A DNA stretch of 64,000 nucleotides from RHLJ01 sp965222205 (GCA_965222205.1 OZ244932.1:1426001-1490000), one strand, 5' to 3'. Positions 26,602 through 35,073 are shown, counted from the first letter of the stretch. Notes: generated from the letters alone by a model not told the origin. Translations and numbers: made by a program.

Positions 26602-27939
26602 TTATTGTGCGCTACCAGGATTTATTGTTGCCGATTCAGACGATACAACAGTAATTGCAATTAAAGAAACCATGATAAATAAATTAATAAACAAATTTAT
26701 CATATCTATAACTGAACCCATCTTATATGTAGTTTGAATTTCATAGTACTCTGCCAATTGTTTGGCATTTTCGCGAAGAGCTCCTGATTCTGCTCCTAAT
26801 TTAAATCTACTTATCGCTGTATGAGGAAAAACTCCAGTAGCTTCCATAGACTCGATTAAACCAGCCCCATCTTTCAACATCTTCTTAATCGCAACTTCTT
26901 TTATCTGCTTTTCAATATATTTATTTCTGCATGCCTCTGACGCTACCTTTATCACTTCGATATTTTGCCCCGAACCACTGTAAAGGGTATAGAATACTCT
27001 TGAGAAGATCTCGATACTGGTTTTGTGGAGTAAGTCTCCCATTACAGGAATGTGAATAATGTATTTATCAATAAAAAGTTTTCCTTTCGCCGTTTTAGCA
27101 AAGACCACAAAGCCTAAAATGGGGATAAGAAAACTAAGTAATACATATACCCAGTTATCTTCTAACCAGTAACTCAAATCCAGTGTTGCTGCCGTCATAG
27201 GAGGAAGTGCAATATTCATTTCCACAAAAAGTTCTGCAGTGGAAGGAAATATGTACCCCACATAAAACAAGATCACACCTATAACTGCCAATACCGTTAC
27301 CGCAGGCATCATAAGTGATTTTCTTAGGTTCTTTTTAAATTCTGCATCCCTCTCCAAAAATTTTGCTGTACTGTCAAATACCAGAGACATATTACCCGAG
27401 GTAGATGCAACACTTAACATATATGCAGCGAATTTCCCAAATATCGGCTCATGCTTACCATATACCTGAGTACCTTCTTTACCGTCCTTAAGATCTTTCT
27501 GAATTTCTTTAATAACCTCTTTCATTCTCTTATTGCTTGAATCTTCAATTAAAAGATTCAAAATCTCATCATAGGTAAGTTGCTGTCGTAGAAGGTCGGC
27601 TGACATTCTAATGAATGAGACAACCTCATCCATTGGAACTCCCCCCTTAAAATTAAACCATTTTTTGTTGATGCTAACAACCTGATACCCAAGCTTGACA
27701 AGCGCACGCTCTAATTCTTCTTTGTTATATGCTTCTTGCTCCCCATTGACCGGTTTTTTCCCCGGTCTTTTAACTTTATAAACAAACAGGGCTTTCTGGT
27801 CAAGGGATTGAATATTAAGTCCATTCGTTTTTGACAGTCGATCTACCTTGACTTGAGCTTCTTTCTTGTTCTCTGCCTCAAACTCTGTTTGAACTGTTTT
27901 ACCAGTTTTTGATACTGCTTTTAAACGAAATTGAGCCAT
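26602..27939 (-). CDS. pilC: Type IV pilus inner-membrane platform protein PilC (GspF family)
   Basis: The 445-residue protein starts with about 100 residues carrying two short YhhN/RNA-binding-like charged repeats (VYKVKRPGKKPVNGE), then two GspF domains with three or four membrane helices (near 208-232, 255-278 and 415-440). Typical phrases are VSFIRMSADLLRQQL and FSRVFYTLYSGSG. It forms the platform on which PilB and PilT act. The stop is 7 bases before pilB and the start lies 26 bases after a pilin-like gene. Confidence 0.9.
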   Translation of the reverse strand: MAQFRLKAVSKTGKTVQTEFEAENKKEAQVKVDRLSKTNGLNIQSLDQKALFVYKVKRPGKKPVNGEQEAYNKEELERALVKLGYQVVSINKKWFNFKGGVPMDEVVSFIRMSADLLRQQLTYDEILNLLIEDSSNKRMKEVIKEIQKDLKDGKEGTQVYGKHEPIFGKFAAYMLSVASTSGNMSLVFDSTAKFLERDAEFKKNLRKSLMMPAVTVLAVIGVILFYVGYIFPSTAELFVEMNIALPPMTAATLDLSYWLEDNWVYVLLSFLIPILGFVVFAKTAKGKLFIDKYIIHIPVMGDLLHKTSIEIFSRVFYTLYSGSGQNIEVIKVASEACRNKYIEKQIKEVAIKKMLKDGAGLIESMEATGVFPHTAISRFKLGAESGALRENAKQLAEYYEIQTTYKMGSVIDMINLFINLFIMVSLIAITVVSSESATINPGSAQ

Positions 27940-27965
27940 TATAAAGGGTATTGATTATAAAAGTA

Positions 27966-28331
27966 TTATTCCCATTCAACTCTGTCACTATAAACAACTA
28001 TTGTAAAATCATCAAGACCACTAAGCGGGTCTGCTGTAATTTTAAAATAGGTCTGAGAGGCCTCACTAATTTCAAATCTTGAAATAGTAGTTAAGGTGTC
28101 TAGAGCAATTATTCCCATATTTATATTGGAAAAGTCTTTACTACCTCCACCTAGTACGGACGGTCGATTAAAATACGCCTGCCCGTGGTTTGCAGCTTCC
28201 ATCATTTCCTGCCGAATGATATCATTAATAGATTCATCCCGAAAGTTCTCAAAGAGAACCAAGCCTAATATAGTGGAAAGTCCGATTATTATCGAGACCA
28301 GCACTATCATAAGTAGTTGTTGCTGCCCCAT
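27966..28331 (-). CDS. Minor pilin-like protein (MGQQQLL class)
   Basis: The 121-residue protein has only two residues, Met-Gly, before a long hydrophobic helix that begins QQQLLMIVLVSIIIGL. It then has a small domain with FNRPSVLGGGSKDF. The N-terminal and YF-x-x-P-x-x-LGGG pattern is shared with the larger pilin-like protein encoded just upstream. It lacks the usual prepilin Gly-Phe-x4-Glu motif. Position in front of pilC, size and topology make it a pilin or pseudopilin; how it is processed is unknown. Confidence 0.7.
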   Translation of the reverse strand: MGQQQLLMIVLVSIIIGLSTILGLVLFENFRDESINDIIRQEMMEAANHGQAYFNRPSVLGGGSKDFSNINMGIIALDTLTTISRFEISEASQTYFKITADPLSGLDDFTIVVYSDRVEWE

Positions 28332-28353
28332 ACTTATAGACTTTTAGTGTAGA

Positions 28354-28388
28354 TAAAAAAAAAGCTTTCCTGACCGGAAAGCTTTTTT
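28354..28388 (-). terminator. Terminator or attenuator between the two pilin genes
   Basis: A 10-bp perfect stem AAAGCTTTCC/GGAAAGCTTT at 28361-28370 and 28376-28385, with a 5-base loop, is flanked by A and T tracts on both sides. It lies directly after the first pilin gene and before the rest of the minus-strand pilus genes. It should raise pilin output relative to the machinery. Confidence 0.85.
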
Positions 28389-28405
28389 CGAAATTATTAC
28401 GATCC

Positions 28406-28855
28406 TTACTGGTTGTCAGTAAAGTTTGTATTTCCTTCAGAAACAACTGCAGTTAGTGAAGTTGCACCTTCAGTCGCAGTAGAACTTAAAGTAGGTGTAC
28501 CTGTAATTCTACTAGCAGGGTGTGCAGTAACAGTAAACTGAGTTGAGTTACCACCGCTAATCACATAAACTCCATTAGAGTTAAGAGCAGTAAGTCCATC
28601 TGAGTTATCGATAGAATCAGCTGCAAATGCAATGTTATTGAAAGAAATGTTAGTAAAATCATTTCCACCACCACCAAGCATAGCTGGTTTGATGAAGTAT
28701 CCCTGAGCAGCAGCTGCAATAGAAGCTACGTCGTTACGAACAGCGTCTACGTTAGCTGAATCCGCAGAATCAGAAAATGTGTTGATTGCAACTACAGTTG
28801 CGATACCAACGATGATTGTTACTAAGATTACGAGAAGTAATTGTTGTTGACCCAT
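28406..28855 (-). CDS. Probable major pilin subunit (MGQQQLL class)
   Basis: The 149-residue protein starts Met-Gly-Gln-Gln-Gln and runs straight into a hydrophobic helix (LLLVILVTIIVGIATVVAI), followed by an Ala/Ser/Asn/Thr-rich domain with low charge, as in surface filament subunits. It shares FIKPAMLGGGGNDFTNI with the smaller pilin downstream. Features pointing to high expression are a good Shine-Dalgarno (TAGGAG, about 7 bases before ATG) and a private terminator. No canonical prepilin cleavage motif or Glu5 is present. Major pilin status is inferred from position and expression signals. Confidence 0.7.
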   Translation of the reverse strand: MGQQQLLLVILVTIIVGIATVVAINTFSDSADSANVDAVRNDVASIAAAAQGYFIKPAMLGGGGNDFTNISFNNIAFAADSIDNSDGLTALNSNGVYVISGGNSTQFTVTAHPASRITGTPTLSSTATEGATSLTAVVSEGNTNFTDNQ

Positions 28856-29082
28856 GATGATCTCCTAGGTTTGTTTTTTGTTTTTGATTTATTCAAAGTT
28901 CTTAAATCGTAGTCAGAAAGAAAATTAGAATCTTCTTAGCCTTGTCTTTACATATTAAGAGTTTGTAATGTAGATGATGTTACAATCTAATAAATATGTA
29001 AAAAAAAAAGTCAATTATTTATTTGTACTGATTAAATAATACTATACTCTCTTTACAATCGCATTAGAATTGATTCAGATAA

Positions 29083-30315
29083 ATGGCTCCTACGGGAAAA
29101 AAAGTAAATCCCTACTATATAATATTTTCATTGTGGCTTCTGGTTTTCGCAGCAAGCAGTCAGGTAATGATCATATCTCCTATCCTTCCAAAAATTGGGG
29201 CAGAACTTAACACTTCTGAAAGTTTACTAGGATATCTGGTTACGGTTTATGCGACCATGATTGGGGTATTCGCCATTATTATGGGCCCTTTATCTGATAA
29301 AATAGGTAGACGAAAAATCTTACTTATTGGAAGTGCAGGGATGACCGTTGCTTTACTTTTACACAGTATGGCTGATAGTTTCATTTCTTTGTTACTATTG
29401 AGAGCATTTGCAGGTATGGCTGGAGGAGTTCTTAGCGGATCCGCCGTTTCTTATGTTGGAGATTATTTCCCTTATGAAAAAAGAGGATGGGCTAATGGCT
29501 GGATTATGAGCGGAATTGCAATGGGACAAATCCTGGGAATACCTTTGGGAACATTTCTGGCAGAGATATATGGGTTTAAATTTCCGTTTATCCTTTTTGG
29601 AATAATAATGGGACTAACTACCATTCTTATCTTCTTTAAACTTCCACAACCTGATGTTGAATTGCAGGTCTCAAAAATTACTTTTAAAACTACTTTCAAA
29701 AAATATTTAGAACTACTTAAGCAACGTGATATAAAAGCCGTTGCCTTTTCTTACCTGTTAATGTTTCTTAGCCTCTCCATCTTTTTGATTTATTTACCCG
29801 CATGGTTAACCAAGAAGTTTGGTGTTAGTCTTTCTGAAATTGGTTGGCTGTTTTTTGCCGGGGGGATAGTAAATGCCATAACCGGTCCTAATGCGGGTAA
29901 GCTTTCCGATAAAATTGGCAGAAAGAATATGATTATAGCTTCCTGTATTGGGTTAGCCATTATTATGGCACTCACCACATTTATTGTCACATCATTTTGG
30001 GTAAGCTTTATTCTATTCCCGGTAGCCATGCTTTTAATTGCAATGAGAATCAGCCCGTTTCAAGCTCTCTCAACAGAGTTAGTAAAGTCGAATAACAGAG
30101 GAACTTTGATGAGTCTTTTGGTTGCTATTGGTAATGTTGGATCCGGAATGGCAGGCTCCATATCAGGCCCCCTATTCGACTACTACGGATACCTGAGTAA
30201 CACCATTTTTGGAGCTTCAACTATTATAATTACAGCATTTGTAGTTTGGAAATATGTACCTGAACCGAAATTAAGAATTTCAAATGTTGAAGATTCTTTG
30301 GAAGTAGCAGAATAA
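29083..30315 (+). CDS. MFS transporter
   Basis: The 410-residue inner-membrane protein has 12 predicted helices and the MFS loop motif GPLSDKIGRRKILLIG between helices 2 and 3, repeated as GKLSDKIGRKNMIIAS in the second half. SAVSYVGDYFPYEKRGWANGWIMSG is typical of drug or metabolite exporters. Substrate unknown. It is divergent from the pilin operon with a 227-base AT-rich spacer, in which I see no convincing promoter match on this strand. Confidence 0.9.
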   Translation: MAPTGKKVNPYYIIFSLWLLVFAASSQVMIISPILPKIGAELNTSESLLGYLVTVYATMIGVFAIIMGPLSDKIGRRKILLIGSAGMTVALLLHSMADSFISLLLLRAFAGMAGGVLSGSAVSYVGDYFPYEKRGWANGWIMSGIAMGQILGIPLGTFLAEIYGFKFPFILFGIIMGLTTILIFFKLPQPDVELQVSKITFKTTFKKYLELLKQRDIKAVAFSYLLMFLSLSIFLIYLPAWLTKKFGVSLSEIGWLFFAGGIVNAITGPNAGKLSDKIGRKNMIIASCIGLAIIMALTTFIVTSFWVSFILFPVAMLLIAMRISPFQALSTELVKSNNRGTLMSLLVAIGNVGSGMAGSISGPLFDYYGYLSNTIFGASTIIITAFVVWKYVPEPKLRISNVEDSLEVAE

Positions 30316-30394
30316 AAACTCTATTTTCCGCCAATATCACTACACATTTGTATGTAACGTTATGAGTTCAGTCACCTCTCTTAAAAGAAAAAAT

Positions 30395-31834
30395 ATGAAA
30401 CGAGTATATTCTTTGCTTTTTCTTGGGCTTTTATTCCTTGTTAATTGCCAAACATCTAATGAAAATTCTGTTACGATTCAAGGTCAGGTTACCGATGAAA
30501 GGACTGGTGTTGGCCTTCCCGGAGCTGCGGTCATAATTGTTTCTCCTGACGAACTTGGCTCTAATTTTGCAAGTACCGATTCCTCAGGGAATTATTCTTT
30601 TGGTGATATTACAATAACACAAGCTACTGATGTTACTTTCAGGGCTTCTCAAACGGGGTATATTTCTGCTACAAGATCTATAACCATTATTCCGGGGCAG
30701 GCTTTTACCTTAGATTTTGAGCTAAGTGAAGAAGGCTCTGATAGCGGAGGAGATACTGGTGGAGGCGGAGACGAACCGGTAGTTGGGGGCGAACCCGGTA
30801 TTCCTGCGGCAATCGTTTTAACTGATGTCAGCGAAACCGCAATCAACATCCGCCAAACTGGTGGTACAGTTAATACAACGTTCAGTTTTATTGTACAAGA
30901 TTCTTCCGGTCGTAACATGAATGAGGATACTCCAGTCGAAGTAAATTTCAGAATCATAAAAGGACCTGACGGCGGTGAAGCAGTAGTGCCGGAGCGTGTT
31001 GAAACTAACGATGAAGGCGCAGTAGTATCCAATTTATTTAGCGGCGATTCTGCCGGAGTTGTCCGCTTAGAAGCTTTTATTGAACGTGAAGACGGGGTAA
31101 GAATTGCTTCCTCCCCTATTCTGATTGCGATAAATGGAGGTTTCCCAGCACCGGATAGATTTTTTGTAGCTCCAATAAACTATAACGTGGAAGGCTACGG
31201 ATACTTAGACCCCAGCTTAAACTACCCTATTACTGCAAGTGTAGGCGATCGGTATGGAAACCCTGTGAAAATTGGAACAGCTGTTGACTTCAGAACTGAT
31301 GCAGGAAGAATTGATGGTTCAGCCATAACCGATGATCGGGGATTTGCTACTGTTCAACTAAGCCCTGATGGAAGTTCTCCCGGTTCAGGCACAGCTGATG
31401 TGGGCTTCTTCACGGTTACCGCAAAAACAGTTGATGAAGATAATGAATACATCGAGAGAGATATCAGAATGCTCTTTACAACCAGAGAAGCTATTATAAC
31501 CTTTACTTCCGGTGCTTTCGATATTCCTGCTAATGGCTCAGATAATATTTCATTTACAGTAACAGATTTGAACGGTCGCCCAATGGCAGCAGGATCAACT
31601 ATTTCTGTTTCCTCTCAGGGAGATATTGAGATAACCGGTGATTCAAATATTAAGCTTGGCGACTTTTTTACAGGTGGAGCCGGAAGAACACAATTTACTG
31701 TTACTGCCCAGGACGTTGACGATTTAAACAATACTGCTCAAGGAGCTTCAGTAACTGTTACCGTATCTACACCCTCTGGTAATAGTACCAGCGCTACTAT
31801 TACCGGTACTCGTAGAAAAGTACCAGGTAACTAA
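30395..31834 (+). CDS. Ig-like domain lipoprotein
   Basis: I place the start at the second ATG (30395), which gives a normal signal MKRVYSLLFLGLLFLVNC with lipid-modified Cys; the frame is also open from ATG 30362. A carboxypeptidase-regulatory-like domain (about residues 30-110, VTIQGQVTDERTGVGLPGA) is followed by a Gly/Ser/Asp-rich linker. Two or three bacterial Ig-like (Big_1/invasin-type) domains come next, with phrases such as VEVNFRIIKGPDGGEAVVPERVETNDEGAV and FTVTDLNGRPMAAGSTISVS. It probably sits on the cell surface for adhesion or cell-wall-exposed display. A terminator follows directly. Confidence 0.8.
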   Translation: MKRVYSLLFLGLLFLVNCQTSNENSVTIQGQVTDERTGVGLPGAAVIIVSPDELGSNFASTDSSGNYSFGDITITQATDVTFRASQTGYISATRSITIIPGQAFTLDFELSEEGSDSGGDTGGGGDEPVVGGEPGIPAAIVLTDVSETAINIRQTGGTVNTTFSFIVQDSSGRNMNEDTPVEVNFRIIKGPDGGEAVVPERVETNDEGAVVSNLFSGDSAGVVRLEAFIEREDGVRIASSPILIAINGGFPAPDRFFVAPINYNVEGYGYLDPSLNYPITASVGDRYGNPVKIGTAVDFRTDAGRIDGSAITDDRGFATVQLSPDGSSPGSGTADVGFFTVTAKTVDEDNEYIERDIRMLFTTREAIITFTSGAFDIPANGSDNISFTVTDLNGRPMAAGSTISVSSQGDIEITGDSNIKLGDFFTGGAGRTQFTVTAQDVDDLNNTAQGASVTVTVSTPSGNSTSATITGTRRKVPGN

Positions 31835-31842
31835 AAATATAC

Positions 31843-31868
31843 AAGGTCGCTATCAGGCGACCTTTTTT
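31843..31868 (+). terminator. Rho-independent terminator after the Ig-like lipoprotein gene
   Basis: An 8-bp stem AAGGTCGC/GCGACCTT with a 6-base loop is followed by a run of T. It lies 9 bases after the stop codon. Confidence 0.9.
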
Positions 31869-31888
31869 GTTCACTTAAAGTTCACCTA

Positions 31889-31929
31889 TTAATTCAGGAA
31901 AAAGTACTTATCATTCGAGCCTGAATTAA
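31889..31929 (+). promoter_or_regulatory. 10-bp inverted repeat in front of the MATE gene (operator candidate)
   Basis: TTAATTCAGG (31889-31898) and CCTGAATTAA (31920-31929) are perfect inverse complements 21 bases apart, ending 10 bases before the ATG. Such dyads often bind TetR- or MarR-type repressors of efflux genes. No regulator gene lies next to it. Confidence 0.5.
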
Positions 31930-31939
31930 AAAATAAAAT

Positions 31940-33343
31940 ATGCAGGCGGAACAAAACCCCTCCTCGCTTTGGAGTGACATAAAAGCTTCCATCTCGGGTA
32001 CAGAACAAGATTTCACAGAAGGCAAAATTGGCAGGGCTATACTCCTTCTCTCCATCCCAATGGTATTGGAAATGGGAATGGAGTCGGTGTTTGCAGTAGT
32101 AGATATTTTCTTTGTGAACAAGCTGGGGGCAGACGCCGTCGCTACCGTTGGCATAACAGAATCTTTGGTTACACTTGTGTATGCGATAGCTATAGGACTT
32201 TCTATGTCTACCACAGCAATTGTGTCCAGAAGGATAGGTGAGAAAGATAAAGATGGGGCTGCACGATCTGCTGTGCAGGCCATCATTGTAGCGATTGTAT
32301 TTTCTATCCCTATTTCATTTACAGGAATATTTTTTGCGCCTGAGTTACTCTCCTTAATGGGCGCTGAGCAGAATATTATTGAAAACATGTCAGGATATAC
32401 TGCAGTACTTATTGGCGGCAATTTTGTGATTATGCTTTTGTTTGTAATCAACGCCATTTTCAGAGGAGCAGGTGACGCGGCAATATCAATGAAAGTGTTA
32501 TGGCTTGCCAATGGAATTAACATTGTACTTGATCCGGTTTTAATCTTTGGGTGGTGGATTTTCCCCGAATTAGGAATTACCGGAGCAGCAGTCGCAACCA
32601 CTATTGGACGGGGAATTGGGGTTATTTATCAGTTTTATTTACTAAGCGGAACTACAAGCCGAATTCGAATCATAAAGGAACACATTACTCTTCAGTTCGA
32701 TATTATGCTCAAGCTAATCCGTGTGTCTATTGGCGGTATTTTTCAGTGGCTTATTGCTACATCTAGTTGGGTGATCTTAGTTTGGATTATGGCAAAATTC
32801 GGAAGCGTTGTGGTTGCCGGCTATACCATTGCCATTCGCATTCTCATATTTTCAATTCTTCCTTCCTGGGGAATGAGTAATGCTGCAGCTACCCTTGTGG
32901 GACAAAATCTTGGTGCAGGAAAACCGGATCGCGCAGAGAAATCCACCTGGATAACTGCTTTTATTAATATGGCTTTTCTTGGAACCATTGGAATCGTTTT
33001 TATAAACTTCTCGGAATTCTTTGTAGGATTACTAACTGATGATCCTGCGATTATTGAAATCGGCGGAAATTGCTTGCGAATCATATCCTATGGATATCTA
33101 GCCTATGCTTTTGGGATGATCATTATCCAGGCGTTTAATGGAGCCGGGGATACCTTTACTCCTACTGTTATTAATTTTGTTTGCTTCTGGCTGGTTGAGA
33201 TTCCCTTGGCATACTTTCTGGCAATTAATTTAGGTTGGGCAGAAGAAGGTGTATTTTATACCATTGTGATTGCCGAAACCCTACTCGGAATAATCGGCAT
33301 CATACTATTCAAAAGAGGCAAGTGGAAATTAAAAAAGGTATAA
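31940..33343 (+). CDS. MATE family efflux transporter
   Basis: The 467-residue protein has 12 helices in two homologous halves. It starts with a short charged tail, then GRAILLLSIPMVLEMGMESVFAVVDIFFVNKLGADAVATVGITESLV, a MATE N-half hallmark; NAIFRGAGDAAISMK and QAFNGAGDTFTPTVIN are the matching motifs of each half. It exports organic cations or drugs using a Na+ or H+ gradient. An inverted repeat lies just upstream. The SUI1 homologue starts 2 bases after the stop. Confidence 0.93.
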   Translation: MQAEQNPSSLWSDIKASISGTEQDFTEGKIGRAILLLSIPMVLEMGMESVFAVVDIFFVNKLGADAVATVGITESLVTLVYAIAIGLSMSTTAIVSRRIGEKDKDGAARSAVQAIIVAIVFSIPISFTGIFFAPELLSLMGAEQNIIENMSGYTAVLIGGNFVIMLLFVINAIFRGAGDAAISMKVLWLANGINIVLDPVLIFGWWIFPELGITGAAVATTIGRGIGVIYQFYLLSGTTSRIRIIKEHITLQFDIMLKLIRVSIGGIFQWLIATSSWVILVWIMAKFGSVVVAGYTIAIRILIFSILPSWGMSNAAATLVGQNLGAGKPDRAEKSTWITAFINMAFLGTIGIVFINFSEFFVGLLTDDPAIIEIGGNCLRIISYGYLAYAFGMIIIQAFNGAGDTFTPTVINFVCFWLVEIPLAYFLAINLGWAEEGVFYTIVIAETLLGIIGIILFKRGKWKLKKV

Positions 33344-33344
33344 C

Positions 33345-33569
33345 ATGAAAGTTACAGTTACACTCGAAACTGGTGGAAGGCGTGGCAAACAAGTTTCCGT
33401 AATACGGGGAATTACACACAATCCTCAGGTAATTGAAAAGCTGGAGAAGAAACTAAAATCTCAGCTTGGAACCGGTGGAACAGTAAAAGGTAAAGTTATT
33501 GAGATTCAAGGAAATCACCTTCCTAAGATCAAAAAAATACTCTCTCAGGAAGGTTACGAAGTCAAATAA
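33345..33569 (+). CDS. SUI1/eIF1-like (YciH) translation factor
   Basis: The 74-residue protein is a compact SUI1 fold: VTVTLETGGRRGKQVSVIRGI, then a helix and KSQLGTGGTVKGKVIEIQGNHLPKIKKIL, the part that in eIF1 touches the ribosome and checks start-codon choice. Bacterial YciH proteins are thought to have a similar but non-essential role. It follows the MATE gene so closely that they may share a message. Length is short but complete for the core domain. Confidence 0.9.
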   Translation: MKVTVTLETGGRRGKQVSVIRGITHNPQVIEKLEKKLKSQLGTGGTVKGKVIEIQGNHLPKIKKILSQEGYEVK

Positions 33570-33572
33570 GCA

Positions 33573-34064
33573 TTATAGCGATACTTTGCTTTCTTGCTTT
33601 GGGTCTAAATCGTACAGTGAGGATGCTGTAGCCTGAATAGTTTTATACCACTCGTTGCCAAACTTATCGTTGATGGAATAGAAATCAGAGAAGTCAGGCT
33701 TTCTCAGATTCATTTTCCATTCCTGTGTTTTTGACTTAAAGGTAGGATCAATATGAAGTAATTCATGATAAATCATCATCTCTTTTGTTTTAGAATCTAA
33801 CATATCCCAAAGCTCTCCCGATACTTCAATCAAATAGTCGTTCCCTGAGTAATATTTTACTTCCCGGGTAGCTTTCATACACTTTGCAGCTTTTTGCTTA
33901 GAAATATGAGGATAGATCAGGAAATACCCGATTTCGGCAGGACCAAATTCAAGTTTGTACTCTTCAATAACTTTTTTGGCAATCGCCTCTAATTCCGGCG
34001 ATTCCATGAGTTGTTTATCTGTTGATGTTACTTCGGTAGGGCTTAAAAAATCGTTTTCCTGCAT
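33573..34064 (-). CDS. Putative phage-type zinc metallopeptidase
   Basis: The 163-residue soluble protein has a single zinc-binding HELLH motif (His100-His104) inside KEMMIYHELLHIDP. A preceding VIEEYKLEFGPAEIGYFLIYP and DYLIEVSGELWDML match the putative phage metallopeptidase family (PhageMetallopep). No phage genes lie nearby, so it may be a domesticated copy. It is convergent with the SUI1 gene (3 bases apart). Protease activity is inferred only from the motif. Confidence 0.7.
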   Translation of the reverse strand: MQENDFLSPTEVTSTDKQLMESPELEAIAKKVIEEYKLEFGPAEIGYFLIYPHISKQKAAKCMKATREVKYYSGNDYLIEVSGELWDMLDSKTKEMMIYHELLHIDPTFKSKTQEWKMNLRKPDFSDFYSINDKFGNEWYKTIQATASSLYDLDPKQESKVSL

Positions 34065-34083
34065 GTATTCTTTTCTTGATGAT

Positions 34084-34578
34084 TTACTTCGATTTTGGAA
34101 CTACAACACTCGTAGCTACAATAGAATATTCTTTCTGTTCTCCAGTAATTGTGCTGGCATCCTTCCCTGCGTCCTCAGCGTAATGTTTAGCCTTCTCCTC
34201 AGATAATGTTTTTATGCTAAAATCACCCACAAGAATTACTTCTTTTCCCTGAGAATCAGTAGGGATAAAAAAGCCATAATCTTTAAAAGTGATTCGGGCA
34301 GTGAAATCTCCATCCTGAGCAATGAAGAAGCATCCCTTCTTGGCACATACTTCAGAAACAGATGTTACCAGTGTTACCTGATCAACCTCTTCTTCTGTAT
34401 TGATTATTTGAGCCAATGAGGTGGGTTCAAGAGATTTAACATCGAGTTCTGCACCAAACACTTCGTACGATTCAGTTGACTGAACAGGCTCCGAAAGTCT
34501 GATTACCTCAGAATTTGATTGAGCAGAAACCGCCGTTGAAATTAGTATGATTGCCAGAGTAAAAAATAAGTTTTTCAT
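34084..34578 (-). CDS. Exported DUF4920 protein
   Basis: The 164-residue protein has a signal peptide (residues 1-19, ending VSAQ) and a small beta domain with the DUF4920 marks VFGAELD, VSEVCAKKGCFFIAQDG and VVGDF/VILVGDF. The paired cysteines (Cys-x4-Cys) could bind metal or form a disulfide. Function is unknown; in many FCB genomes relatives occur near metal or redox genes, which is a general impression rather than something this window shows. It lies 20 bases upstream of the metallopeptidase gene on the same strand. Confidence 0.75.
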   Translation of the reverse strand: MKNLFFTLAIILISTAVSAQSNSEVIRLSEPVQSTESYEVFGAELDVKSLEPTSLAQIINTEEEVDQVTLVTSVSEVCAKKGCFFIAQDGDFTARITFKDYGFFIPTDSQGKEVILVGDFSIKTLSEEKAKHYAEDAGKDASTITGEQKEYSIVATSVVVPKSK

Positions 34579-34683
34579 AGATAGTATGTTTTTTAGGAAC
34601 CCAAATGTATGGACTTCCTGAACTTTATTCAGCTTGATATTTAAAAATCTTTTGTTTGAACGGTTAACTTCCTACACTTGGCA

Positions 34684-35073
34684 ATGAAAAGTATTCTAAC
34701 TGTATTCGGTTCATTCCTCTTTAGTGTATTTGTAGAAGGATTTATCCGTGTAATTATCATTTTTTACCACAAAGGAGAGTTCTCCATTTTTGGTATATCA
34801 ACTTTACCGGGAGTGAGCTGGGCAATTATTATTCTGGTCTCCATTTTAATTGTAAGTTGGCTTTCAGGTATGTTGGCAGTAACAATAACAGGATTTGCCC
34901 CGGTGAAACACCTTCTGTTTTTAGCAGTTCTGTTCTTGTTTTGGAGAGCCACAGAAATCTCCAAAATCTATACTTCAGACCCTCTTTGGTATCTTATACT
35001 AAGTGTTGCCGTTTCATTTGGCGGATTATATCTGGCTTATTTAACTCAAAAATCGCATGTCAAAGCTTCTTAA
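34684..35073 (+). CDS. Small inner-membrane protein of unknown function
   Basis: A 129-residue hydrophobic protein with four likely helices and short loops (helices near 5-25, 40-62, 70-87 and 96-115), no recognised family. I use the ATG at 34684; the frame also opens at a TTG two codons earlier, but a promoter-like TACACTTG (34673-34680, one mismatch to TAnnTTTG) overlaps that codon. It overlaps the next lipoprotein gene by 17 bases, so the two are likely translated together. Confidence 0.65.
   Translation: MKSILTVFGSFLFSVFVEGFIRVIIIFYHKGEFSIFGISTLPGVSWAIIILVSILIVSWLSGMLAVTITGFAPVKHLLFLAVLFLFWRATEISKIYTSDPLWYLILSVAVSFGGLYLAYLTQKSHVKAS

Noticed and set aside
30362..30394. Upstream ATG for the Ig-like lipoprotein
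   Set aside because: Eleven extra polar residues before the signal peptide are unlikely; the ATG at 30395 gives a normal lipoprotein signal.
31894..32601. 235-codon frame opposite the MATE gene
   Set aside because: Mirror of a hydrophobic transporter; composition and lack of a family say shadow.
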